In this document: in pieces, positions 52,508 through 62,540 of the stretch | How positions within the stretch are numbered: the first letter of the stretch is position 1 | Layout: every line of letters starts with the position of its first letter | NCBI RefSeq assembly: GCF_000192795.1 | Contig: NW_007360627.1 | Span: 21,263 to 85,262, forward strand | Origin: Vavraia culicis subsp. floridensis | Lineage: Eukaryota; Microsporidia; Pleistophoridae | Direction: 5' to 3' | DNA length: 64,000 bases | Position numbers and translations under genes: made by a program | The notes under the pieces: model-generated | Told to the model about the DNA's origin: nothing | The model's database searches: none | The model's input: the letters and a program-made list of their open reading frames with translations, nothing else

Positions 52508-53361
52508 GTGGGGGACAAGCACTTTGCTTATTTCTCATTTATAATTCGACTCATAAGGAAAAAGATGAATTAAAAATATTCAAAGCAAGAAAATTGGTGA
52601 TTTGGTACTCAAAAATGTTCTTTACTGGCTGAGCAACGCATATTACGAAGAAAATACGGGCAATATACGATGCAGTACTTGATCGGGAAGAGCGTGTTCA
52701 ATGGATGTGAGATGAAAATTGTGGATGAATCTGCTGAAATGCGATCGAAACATAGGGCCTTAGTAGCTACAATAACATATGTTATTGAAAATGCTGTTCC
52801 TTAGACCAGCATACGTTCTGTCGCTCATAGCACCTGTTAGTGCCACTAACATCAACGCGGTAAATACAGCAAGCACTCTCACACATATAATGTAAATTAC
52901 CCTTACACCGTTTATTATTAGTACTGTGTATTACCTTGCTATATCACGAATGTAGCACCAAATTTTAGTTATTTAAAAATGTTAAAAATTAGCTACTGTA
53001 CCGGCCGTGCTATCTCGTTTATAAAACGGAATAAAGCTTGTTTATCAATCAAATAATATTATTTAACATGCTATGTCATGTTTCTTCACTTGTTTTCGGT
53101 ATTTTGGTGAAGAGCACTAAATTAGCTTTCATAAGGTAATTACGTAATTTTAATGTTTTTTGTGGGTGGCCGAGCAGGTGTTGAAAGAACGAATCGAATG
53201 ACAATCCTTAGCTCTTTGCTTCGTACAAAAATGTGAAATAAAAAGTTTTAATGTTTTACTTGTACTGATTAATCAACGTTTGTGTTTTATTTTTATTTAC
53301 TTGGGATGATGAGCACCAATACGTGAGACAAGCACAAACTAGTATTTCTTAGTTTTATTTT
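52508..53361. other. Spacer within the membrane-protein gene cluster
   Basis: No gene seen. Confidence 0.5.
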
Positions 53362-54345
53362 TTATTGTTTCCCGGGTATACTTGCGATAGCTAGACTTTG
53401 TTTTGGGTGAGTACGAGTGGTATTGCCTATATATGGTAAATTAGTTGTATTTTTTAGATGACCGGTTGATAGTGAAGATGGCCCGCTAGTGTACGAACTC
53501 TTGCTTCCTGATAGTGAAGATGGCCCGCTAGTGTACGAACTCTTGCTTCCTGATTGTGAAGATGGCCCGCTAGTGTACGAACTCTTGCTTCCTGACTGTG
53601 AAGATGGCCCGCTGAAGTACGAACTCTTGCTTCCTGATTGTGAAGATGGCCCGCTGAAGTACGAACTCTTGCTTCCTGATTGTGAAGATGGCCCGCTGGT
53701 GTACGAACTCTTGCTTCCTGATTGTGAAGATGGCCCGCTGGTGCCTTTGTATCTACCTAAAGAGCTTGTATACGATGATTTTGTAGAGTCCGACGATGCC
53801 TTACGACTTGTGTATGAACTTCCCGTATCAGTTGATCTGCCGCTCATGTAACCACTCGAGTTGTTATAAGTGGTATAACTTCCTTCATCCGTGTGTATAA
53901 GTGAAGTCATATCATCATCTTCTGTAAATCGCTTGTGCCTTCTATGTCTGTGCCTCTTTCCAGTGTGCCATTTTTTGTCTTTCCCTCCTCTCATGGCTGA
54001 TACGCAGTTCAAGAAGTTCCTGAAACACTTGCAGCACACCATAAATATCAAGCAGCACCAGACAGCAGAAAACAGAGCAACCACACCGAAAGATCCCAAT
54101 GCTGCGTAAGCCAGAACACGTAATATTTTATTTTCTGATTCGTCGTTCTTCATAAAATAGCGCCAGTCAAGGATCTTTTCGGCCCGCGGAATGTCTTCTG
54201 CAACTGTTTCATTCACCAACTGTGATGAAAAATTACCGGTAACATTGGAACGGTGCGCTTCTGCAACATTGTCGAATAGCTCTCTTATTACAGCTGTACC
54301 GATACCTGCAGGAAGCAAAAAAATTAGTAGGACGTGTTTTAACAT
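53362..54345 (-). CDS. Single-pass membrane protein with 14-residue repeat tail, family candidate B
   Basis: 327 aa. The start at 54345 is preceded directly by CCC and gives a signal peptide (MLKHVLLIFLLPAGIGTA). The exoplasmic part, about 60 residues, has NVT, NFS and NET sequons and ends EDIPRAEKIL. The span (VLAYAALGSFGVVALFSAVW) is followed by Cys-rich CCLIFMVCCKCFRN, a His/Arg-rich stop (GKRHRHRRHKR) and a Ser/Gly/Tyr tail with about seven copies of GPSSQSGSKSSYTS. The tail is potentially heavily phosphorylated or glycosylated, depending on side. DIPRxEK and the Cys cluster recur in the next gene, and the span in the protein at 24364. No known family. Confidence 0.75.
   Translation of the reverse strand: MLKHVLLIFLLPAGIGTAVIRELFDNVAEAHRSNVTGNFSSQLVNETVAEDIPRAEKILDWRYFMKNDESENKILRVLAYAALGSFGVVALFSAVWCCLIFMVCCKCFRNFLNCVSAMRGGKDKKWHTGKRHRHRRHKRFTEDDDMTSLIHTDEGSYTTYNNSSGYMSGRSTDTGSSYTSRKASSDSTKSSYTSSLGRYKGTSGPSSQSGSKSSYTSGPSSQSGSKSSYFSGPSSQSGSKSSYFSGPSSQSGSKSSYTSGPSSQSGSKSSYTSGPSSLSGSKSSYTSGPSSLSTGHLKNTTNLPYIGNTTRTHPKQSLAIASIPGKQ
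53465..53745 (-). repeat. 42-bp coding repeat, about seven copies
   Basis: Exact 42-bp period encoding GPSSQSGSKSSYTS (with F, L and A variants) in the tail of the membrane protein. Near identity between copies implies recent homogenisation or expansion. Confidence 0.93.
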
Positions 54346-55517
54346 GGGATTGAGTGTGGGTTGCTGAATGTTTTTTAAATATATGATTTTCTGCTTTCTG
54401 GTTACGTAATTAGACACAAAAGGCTACCTTGATATTGGAAGTAGACAAATTAATACGCCACTTCAAATGCAAATTGGTACTAATACGCTTATTACCAGCA
54501 CTTTAGATATTGGGAGCGTATTACTGTGTCTTAGCACATGACTGGTAGCGATTACTCGTATAGAACTGTAAATAGGTTGAAAATTTAATTTATCTTTTTC
54601 TGATGAGCGACAATTCGTTTCGAATATTGCAAGATCGGAAATAAAGGGTTTATGAGTGAGCGCATGCGGATGTGCTCATTGATTCCATCCGATTGGGCAT
54701 ATTTAGCAAAGCGGTTAAAGTAAAAGCACCAGAACTCTCTCAGAAGAGTTCACGGCTGTCCTACAATTCCACCGTAAAGCTGTACAAAACAGGGCACTCA
54801 GTCAACGACTATGGCAGTGCAGGTCCAAAAAGGAATGTTAGAGGGAGTAAATGCATGTGCGCAGCATGTTGAACAAAGCTGTTGCTAAGAAAATGGATGC
54901 TCATTCTTTACCGTTATTTTTAATGCATACATTCCTTGGAGTTGGTGGTAAAATTGTCTTTTCCTATTCACGGTTAAGATTGGTATTTACGCGCAACTGA
55001 TAATTATTTCTTGAAAATAACATTTAATCAGACTGCCTTCTCCTGGTGACCGCAACGTTTTTTGATAATGATCTGTAACCGAAGTAACACATGACCAAGA
55101 ACTTGGGCATCTCACAGAAAGGCTTCATTCTCAGGGTTTGCAATCAATTTCCTTGAACATACGTTTTGGGTTATCGAGTGTTAATTGATCTGCACAATCA
55201 GTGGGAAGAAAAGTTTATTGATCTGCACCTGCAGTACTTTCTGGCAGTTGGTATGCGTGGTAATTGGGCGGAATACCGTTGAGTCAGAGGAACCAGTAGA
55301 AATGGTAAAAAGACACTTTAGAAAGTAAAATGATATTTTACCGAGGAGGATGCCGATTTTGAGTTCTTAGCCCAACGAGTTCCATGGTCATACCGTTCAT
55401 ATGAACCTTGCATCATCTTTCCAAGGCATGCTTTCACTCGTTCATTATAACGAATGTGTCCGTAGTACTGCTCCCTGGTAGTTCACGCTTTGGGCTCACG
55501 TGCTCAGAGTAATGCTT
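54346..55517. other. Spacer with a duplicated gene end
   Basis: No gene seen. At 55428-55490 lies a second copy of the 3' end of the next gene (see the repeat entry). Confidence 0.5.
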
Positions 55518-55574
55518 TCACTCGTTCATTATAACGAATGTGTCCGTAGTACTGCTCCCTGGTAGTTCACGCTT
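55428..55574. repeat. 84-bp spaced duplication of a gene 3' end
   Basis: 63 bp at 55428-55490 recur at 55512-55574, an 84-bp offset (28 codons, so in phase). The right copy holds the C-terminus and stop of the membrane protein; the left copy lies beyond its stop. Confidence 0.9.
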
Positions 55575-56033
55575 AGAGCCATGCTTTCGCCTCTTCTTCT
55601 TCTTTCTCCTGTACTCTGCTGGCGGTGTATTTGCTACTATTCGTGAAAATTCCGCTGTGAATATCACCATGCAACAGCACAAGCACTTCCTGAGCGGATC
55701 ACAGGATGAACAGCTGGTGAAGATTATGCCGTAGCAAATACAACAGCATCCTATAACGATGAACATAATTATCACAAAAGCTAAAAGCGCGTTGAACACG
55801 TGCTGTACAATTATGGCATCGCCATCAATTATTTCTGTCTGGTAAAATTTTTCAAAGCGGGGGATGTCCGGTAGCGGCACGTCATCAGCACCAAAAGTAT
55901 TTATCGATGCGTTTGTAACCAAACTTGCTACGTTGCTTACCACGTTGTTCATCATATCTCTACCGTTTCCATGCTTCTCCTTAGAGACCAAATCAGTAAC
56001 ATTCGACATGATGCGTGATAAAATATGAACCAT
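55518..56033 (-). CDS. Single-pass membrane protein, family candidate C
   Basis: 171 aa. The start at 56033 has TCCCAGTCC before it; the frame upstream begins at TTG. The exoplasmic part has NVT and NAS sequons, GADDVPLP and DIPRFEKF. The span (NALLAFVIIMFIVIGCCCIC) runs into a Cys-rich stretch (SCSSCDPLRKCLCCC), then a polybasic KKKKRRK and a short tail. The DIPRxEK block, span position, Cys cluster and basic tail parallel the protein at 53362-54345. The N-terminus is not a clear signal peptide. Function unknown. Confidence 0.7.
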   Translation of the reverse strand: MVHILSRIMSNVTDLVSKEKHGNGRDMMNNVVSNVASLVTNASINTFGADDVPLPDIPRFEKFYQTEIIDGDAIIVQHVFNALLAFVIIMFIVIGCCCICYGIIFTSCSSCDPLRKCLCCCMVIFTAEFSRIVANTPPAEYRRKKKKRRKHGSKRELPGSSTTDTFVIMNE

Positions 56034-57092
56034 GGACTGGGATAGCTCGAGTTGCTCTTCCAAGGCCTAAAATAAATTGGTGCCACCAATTTGACTGATA
56101 TGCATGATTGGTGTAATTTTACATTTTTGGTACTGCTTCGTGGTCACAAGCACATCATTTTTGAGCGTTTTACGAATTGCTGCAGGATTTGGACGTGAAG
56201 TATTGCCAGAAAATGGTGTTTTAACCTATCAAACGTATTTTAAAGACGTGTAACAATGAGTTTTAGTTTACTTCGTTTGTTATCGTGTACAAAGGGCAGC
56301 GCAGCTAAAATAGTGGTATGACAAAACGGCTGTGCTCCCATTAGAAATGGCTATTTGCACGTAATACTGCCATGAACTATATCTCAGACATGACAGCTAC
56401 CAACATAATAAAACTTGTCTTAACACCAACGTATAATTTAGTTGTCATGGCAGCTCACCCGTTTGAGCATGCATCCTCATATTTTAGACCATAAGACGCG
56501 TCTAAAAACCACCGATATAATGAACCGTTTTGAGAGGCTCATCCCGAAGCAACGAGTAAACTTGGCATGAAGAGGTAAATTATGTACCGGTCAATCCATT
56601 ACGTTTCTAGAACGATCCAAAACGCTTCATAAGTGTAAACGATGTATGATTAGGCGTGGTACATGGGAGTGTAAGGTAAGTAAACATGCTTTGGCAGAAA
56701 TTGAGAATGCAGAATTGCACACAACAGAACTAACCTGCAAATAGTACACGGAATAAAAGGTATGACAAATCGTATGAGTACTTGGTTAAAACATGATTTG
56801 ATTGGTGCAATTTAGATTGCCTGAGTAGAGCTCGATCTAGTTATTATATGAAGGGCATCGCAATCAAACCATGGAAATAAAGCAAATGCTCATAACTATC
56901 CGTGTAGAATACCCATGAAATATACGGCGCAATTAGATTGCCATGTCATGGTGCGTGAAATACCATGACGCCGTGAAATAATAGCGGAGCAGTTGTGGAC
57001 CGGGTAAATGTTTTTTGAGTCACGTGTTCACCGTGCAACATACTTTAATTACCTATTTGTGCCAAGAAGTGGAACTAACAACTAGTTTTGCT
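56034..57092. other. Spacer
   Basis: No gene seen. A degenerate dispersed-motif copy (GAAGAGGTAAATTATGTACC) lies at about 56569-56588. Confidence 0.5.
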
Positions 57093-57689
57093 TTACTTAA
57101 TCAACTTTTTTTTTGGTTTTGTTTCTGTTCCATGGTAAGACCAGACCGGTATAAACGAATCAATAAACCCCACATCGGCAAACAAGTTCGGGAACAACCA
57201 AATACCGGGTGGATAGAAGAAGAACGTTACAGAAAAGATTACGAGCCGTAGAACAGCCAACACGCCCAGGAACACAAAGAACGCAAAGATGGGATAGAAC
57301 ACGTACGTCATCTTGCTCCTAATTTTAGATGGCCACACCTGGTACATTACAAGGAGCAGAACGAATGCTATCAGCACGACAGACAGTATCAAGTGCATGT
57401 GATTGGTCTGCTCAACCACCCAAATGTAGCTGTCCTTCTTGTTGAACTTCCTTGCCAGTGATACTGTGACATCCTTGCTGTTCTTGGAAAGCAATCCTCT
57501 CACTATTACCTCTTCGTCAATCAGCGTGTTAAATAAGTCGTGAATAACCTTTTCATCGAGATTCTTCTTTTTGAGATATTCGTAGGCATCTTCTCCCTTG
57601 AACATATTCGCCCGTCTCTCGTTGTTCAGTATTACCTCCTCTGTGGGCACCTCTCGCAAAATATGCTCGTAGCTTTTCACCGATTGCAT
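57093..57689 (-). CDS. Sec62, post-translational ER translocation
   Basis: 198-aa ER membrane protein that works with Sec61 and Sec63 to import proteins after translation. The N-terminal domain has the family block NMFKGEDAYEYLKKKN. Two spans follow (HLILSVVLIAFVLLLVMYQV and a longer one from FYPIFAFFVFLGVLAVLRLVIF), joined by WPSKIRSK. The hallmark end is GIWLFPNLFADVGFIDSFIPVW, split here only by description, then a short Lys-rich cytosolic tail. I place the start at 57689, with CCACCCCA directly upstream; an earlier ATG (57710) adds a Pro-rich MPSPPTP and lacks the motif. Shorter than the yeast protein (about 280 aa). Confidence 0.92.
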   Translation of the reverse strand: MQSVKSYEHILREVPTEEVILNNERRANMFKGEDAYEYLKKKNLDEKVIHDLFNTLIDEEVIVRGLLSKNSKDVTVSLARKFNKKDSYIWVVEQTNHMHLILSVVLIAFVLLLVMYQVWPSKIRSKMTYVFYPIFAFFVFLGVLAVLRLVIFSVTFFFYPPGIWLFPNLFADVGFIDSFIPVWSYHGTETKPKKKLIK

Positions 57690-59208
57690 TGGGGTGGGAG
57701 GAGAAGGCATTTTTAATTCTGGTAATAAACAAAGGAAATCAAAACGAGAATTTGATTTAAATGCTCATTTCACGGTGAGAAATCATCTAAAGAGGAGGAA
57801 GAAGTCCTCGTTTGTATGTTTGATGCGTATGAACGTGTATTAGCACGTGGAGTGTGGTTTTGCTTGAAAATACAGCACAGCCATGGATGGCAGACGCACA
57901 TTGAACAGTGCAATCACCGAAGGCTTTGCCATGGCGTGCACATCAACGTGGCAAAATCGTGTTTGCAGTTTTAGAGTTGGCAGCAAACCGTGTTTTAGCA
58001 CCAATTCCCTGTATCATGTTCGGAATTTGCCACGAATGAGGAAACGCGCCTAATTTGGGGAGCACACGGCTTAAACGTGTTTGAGGAATAAAAGCAAATT
58101 TAGTGCGTTGCTTTAAAAGGCATAACAAAACGTTGCATCATAACAAATTAATTCGTTCTGAGCATGAAGAGCATGGTGTTTTCACCAACTGCGCTATTCC
58201 CGTTGTTACAGAAAGGTATTTTATTCATCATCAGTATGAGGTGTTCACAATTTTATCTTTAATGGGATGCTCATTCGCAGGTGCACGCACATCCACGAGC
58301 ATGTCATACGCGTTGAACCGTTGGTACCGCAACAGCTCGCAGGTTGCCCTGAGCACTTAACAGTCGTATCTTTTCATACCGCGAAGCGTTCTCAGCCACA
58401 GAGAAAGCGTTATGGATTGCCCGTGAAAAGAAGGCCCGCAACCACCAATCGTTGCTGTAGCACCTCTTACAGATGCGATGAGCAACTCTTAACGGAGATT
58501 CGTCGTAAATTGAGCACCGGCCCACGGCTTAATCCGCAAGATGGGAATGTTCACGGATCCTAAAGCTATTTACTACGGCTGTAAGGCACAGACCAAGCGG
58601 TCACTTAGATGGAGAAATAAACACGATTTATTACGGCTGTGTTGATGGTGAAAGATAGAACTGTTGTAATGTTACATGCCGTGGCGTACTGCGCGGCTAT
58701 TGCATGAGCTGGAGGTAAAGGTATGGAGTGAAGTACGAGGAGGTGTGTTCTGTTGTACAAGTCATGAGCTGGAGGTAAAGGTATGGAGTGAAGTACGAGG
58801 AGATGTGTTCTGTTGTACAAGTCATGAGCTGGAGGTAAAGGTATGGAGTGAAGTACGAGGAGGTGTGTTCTGTTGTACAAGTCACGATCTTCTCTTCTTC
58901 ACGGAATAAATTGTTGCTGTTCAAATACTTTTTCTTGCGTAGGTAACGGCAATGAACATGGAGGGCAGAATTGAACGGTAGGGAACGATTCGCTTCACGC
59001 ATGCAATCGTGTTGCAGTGCCTTTTCTGGCCAGCAATACTATCGAGCAGCTATAGCATGACTGGCAGTACACGAAGTATCCTAAAAAGGCTTTTCTGGTG
59101 TTTCTCGGTGCTCGCGTATCGGTGATCACGCGTACCATTACCAGCGAGTGCACGATGCCAGGCTTAACCAATTTACCGCGCCTACGCATTCAAACAGCAC
59201 CATGCCTG
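57690..59208. other. Spacer with a 60-bp tandem repeat
   Basis: No gene seen besides the repeat at 58703-58882. Short frames at 58.1-58.6 kb on both strands lack motifs. Confidence 0.5.
58703..58882. repeat. 60-bp tandem repeat, three copies
   Basis: Three almost identical 60-bp units starting CATGAGCTGGAGGTAAAGG at 58703, 58763 and 58823. Each contains GTACGAGGAGGTG, resembling the first half of the dispersed motif. Open on both strands by periodicity; probably non-coding. Confidence 0.95.
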
Positions 59209-60264
59209 TTATGGCAGTGGTTGCTCCTCTGAGGGCGCTACATCGGCAGCTGGCTGCGTATCGGCTGGAGACGGTGCATCAGCTGGCGGAGGCGTATCAG
59301 CCCCGATAGTTTCCACATTTGACACGATTGCGGCCCGACTCTCATCTCTTCTTCTAAAAAACAGCAGGACAAACACATTAAACGTAAAAATGAGCAGGAG
59401 GCAGGCATAGAACCAGGTACCTACAATTTCTAACCTATTTTTACCGAATACGTCGTTGCAATCGGCTGCGAAGTAAAAACACGTGATGACAACAACGGAG
59501 GTCGCTGAGGAAAGCATGAATGTTTCCTTTCTGATCCATTTCATGTTCTGCGAGCTGACGAATACGGCAGGTAGCAGAAGGAACGACCCCACGATGATCA
59601 GCCAATAGCGACTGGCCTCGCTGTAGAAGATCTTTACGTCCGTCCATGAATCGTAAGCTGCCTCGATCAGTGCAAATACCATGAGGAAGAGGCTGTGGAA
59701 GAACGAGAAAAACGGTCGGTCGGCTATCAAGTTCGATAATCTATACACAAGAACGATTCTGAACCCGAACGTTATGATCGATATGAACAGCAGGGACATA
59801 TACGGCTTCTGAAACGTGATCTCCAGGTCTGCTCCGTTCAGCTGCACACCGTTGTACTCAAACAGCTCAAACATGAACAAAACAACGATCATCACCGAGT
59901 TGATCGTCACCGCCATGAGGGAAACGTGCCGGTCAAAGATGAACGTTCCTATGCAAAAGCTGATGAACACGAGCAACATAAATGCGATTGAGTGTATCTT
60001 CAGCGACTCCATCGTGCAGTAGAGTATGACAAAGTCGCACAGCGCAACGACCAGCGAGATGGTGATGGTGTAAATGATGCCGTGGTCGTCTTTTTTTTCT
60101 ATTAAGATTGCGTTGAGCATCGCTGATGCGGCCGAGCAGAACAAGGTAATGAAGCTTCTGAACGTCCTGTAATTGTTCTTTACGCTTTTGTTGAGGCAGA
60201 CAAACGAAATGACCAGCGAAATTGAAAGAATCAACGAGACGATGTGCTCCTTCATTTGCAGCAT
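59209..60264 (-). CDS. Ten-span membrane protein, unknown
   Basis: 351 aa, about ten hydrophobic spans evenly spaced from residue 8 to about 310, so a transporter-like or channel-like layout. The C-terminus is a hydrophilic Ala/Pro/Asp tail with PADAPSPAD-type repeats. Charged residues occur inside or near spans (for example DRHVSLM and DCNDVFGKNR). I do not recognise the family from motifs. The start at 60264 has CCC directly before it, as in confident genes. Localisation could be plasma membrane or ER. Confidence 0.8.
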   Translation of the reverse strand: MLQMKEHIVSLILSISLVISFVCLNKSVKNNYRTFRSFITLFCSAASAMLNAILIEKKDDHGIIYTITISLVVALCDFVILYCTMESLKIHSIAFMLLVFISFCIGTFIFDRHVSLMAVTINSVMIVVLFMFELFEYNGVQLNGADLEITFQKPYMSLLFISIITFGFRIVLVYRLSNLIADRPFFSFFHSLFLMVFALIEAAYDSWTDVKIFYSEASRYWLIIVGSFLLLPAVFVSSQNMKWIRKETFMLSSATSVVVITCFYFAADCNDVFGKNRLEIVGTWFYACLLLIFTFNVFVLLFFRRRDESRAAIVSNVETIGADTPPPADAPSPADTQPAADVAPSEEQPLP

Positions 60265-60817
60265 GGGTAAAAAAATCGGAAAATCTCATTGCTTGCACAC
60301 AGCCGGTAAAAAGGAGAGGGTTGTGAACTGCATTGGTTGTTTTCGTGTGTTAAACAAATCAACATCTGCCAGGGATGCGGAACAACCGTGAACAATGCAA
60401 TTTAGTGATCTACGATACGCTGCATCAGTTCAGTCGTGCCGAAGCTGCCGGCCGTTGGCCCCATCCTGTACAGCAGATAAGGTGCACAACCACAGGCTCG
60501 CTGTACCGTCTGATCCTTTCATTTCCTTTGAAATATTCGTTTTCATTAATTGCATATTTACTGCCTGCACAGCACCGCTCGCGTTTTTTAGCTCTGCAAC
60601 ACTTTCCTGCTCATGACTCGCTGCGTAGCATTTTTTGATACCTCACACACGAAATGTGCATGTCAGGCTTAGTTCTGTCTCTGTGAACGTATCCGAACTG
60701 AAGAACATTGTGATCGGTGATGGTAGCAACATGAGCAGTAATTACGACCTATACACAGCAAATACGTCTACATAGCAGTACCGCTGCATTACATCGCTTC
60801 CTTACATGTGGAGCCTT

Positions 60818-61074
60818 CATTTTGTAAGAACGCTCATCAACATCATTTTGTAAGAACGCTCATCAACATCATTTTGTAAGAACGCTCATCAACATCATTT
60901 TGTAAGAACGCTCACCAACATCATTTTGTAGGAACGCTCATCAACATCATTTTGTAGGAACGCTCACCAACATCATTTTGTAAGAACGCTCACCAACATC
61001 ATTTTGTAGGAACGCTCATCAACATCATTTTGTAAGAACGCTCATCAACATCATTTTGTAAGAACGCTCACCAA
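60818..61074. repeat. 26-bp tandem repeat, ten copies
   Basis: Nine full units and one partial of CATTTTGTAAGAACGCTCAT plus CAACAT, at an exact 26-bp period. Variation is limited to two positions (TAA/TAG and ATC/ACC). There are no unique spacers. Confidence 0.96.
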
Positions 61075-61285
61075 ACTACGAATAAAGGAATGACCGTAAC
61101 GTAGAATGCAATGCTGTGTTCGTATGCACCCGGTGCACGAAAGTAGTTTTGATAAATTTAAAAGAATGCAATGCTGGAAGCGCTGAGAACAACAACTTAA
61201 ACGTGAAATGCAATGCCGTGCCAATATGTGCGGTCCAAACTCTTCGTACACCACTTTAAACGGAGCAATCGCTATTTCTAACTAC

Positions 61286-61311
61286 ACGTACGTTTGTTCA
61301 TCTCCTCGTAC
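61286..61311 (-). repeat. Dispersed intergenic motif, copy (minus strand)
   Basis: On the minus strand it reads GTACGAGGAGATGAACAAAC followed by GTACGT; matches the core with a few changes. Confidence 0.55.
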
Positions 61312-62135
61312 CACGGAGTGCAATTGTTAATTGGGACTTACCCTGCTGCAGCACCGCTCACTTGCGTAACGAAGCGTGCCCTTGGCAGCAAAGATGCACC
61401 AAAACGTTTGCTCACAACGTGATAACCTCATCTCATGCACAAGTATATCATGCAGTCCGTGATTGCGATAACATTCTGATCGTGTCAAAGATGGAAATGC
61501 AATTTGATTGAAAACAATTGAAGCGATTGAAACATACTCTGATATTTGATATTTGATATTTTGCATCAAATCAAATTGTTGGCAATAAATTGGTGTGCTG
61601 TGCATGTTGGGAACGGCAGTATGTCACAACGATCTACGGTGCATCTGTTACGGCTTTCCAAAGCATCTCTTCGGCGTGCGCACACGACGAGAACATGACA
61701 TATTAGAAATAGAGTACTGCTCGGTAGCATCTACGTTTATGAACGGGCAGGCACCCATAGATGGCTTAGATGAAAAGTACCGGGACTTGGCGCAATTTAA
61801 TAAGCTTGTTCCGCTCATACGGACGAGCGGGCCGTATATTTGGTTGGTTGCCCATCACGGTTTATCTTGTTGATAATTACCACGTCATAACGAGAAAATT
61901 GTCTTCGCTAGAACACGTTCGTCTACCTTCTCACGCCACAACGCCTAAATAATGTGCTTTTTTGGTCTGCCACACCGATCGTGGCCATGGGCCAATTCAC
62001 GGCATCATAATGAGAAAATATAGAAATTTGATCAAAATGACAAGATTAAATGGTAAAAATGTGATTTATTAGTAGTTGCAGGCAAATCGGACATTAAAGA
62101 TGGAGCAAGCAAACGATTACCATGCTGATAAGAGG

Positions 62136-62229
62136 ATGAGCACCGCGTTTAATAATTTACTTGGATGATGAGCATGCATTTAATAATTTACTTGGATGAT
62201 GAGCACCGCTTTTAATAATTTACTTGGAT
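62136..62229. repeat. 32-33-bp tandem repeat, three copies
   Basis: Units containing TTTAATAATTTACTTGGATG and GATGAGCACC, about 300 bp upstream of the aquaporin gene. Confidence 0.85.
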
Positions 62230-62540
62230 GAAATGCAGTACCATGTTCGTTTCGGCAGAAAATGTTGGTCCGTACAAATCGCTCACACGCTAAAATATTC
62301 ATTCCCACGGCTCTATTCTGGAAGGTACCCGGTAGTACAACACCAATATCATTCGCTCCACACGTAAAATAACGATCAATCTGATCGTTGGTCAAGATGC
62401 CCAAATATTTAATTCGCAGCAAATATTTACGATATTTTATCACATACGCGATCAAAGTGCACTGCAAAGCCCAAATTAAATTATCCATTTATCAATGCAT
62501 CGTTTGATGGGCATTTAAATAAACAACAAAAATTTGAGAC

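Larger units (their letters stand above)
60265..62540. other. Spacer with a 26-bp array and other repeats
   Basis: Contains the repeat at 60818-61074, three short GAATGCAATGC repeats at 61.1-61.2 kb, a dispersed-motif copy at 61286-61311 and a 32-bp type repeat at about 62136-62229. Frames here are short and not called. Confidence 0.5.

Noticed and set aside
60818..61074. CRISPR-like array
   Set aside because: Units are directly contiguous with no unique spacers, and the genome is eukaryotic.
61595..61952. Two overlapping frames of 60-92 codons
   Set aside because: Non-ATG start for the longer one and no recognisable features.
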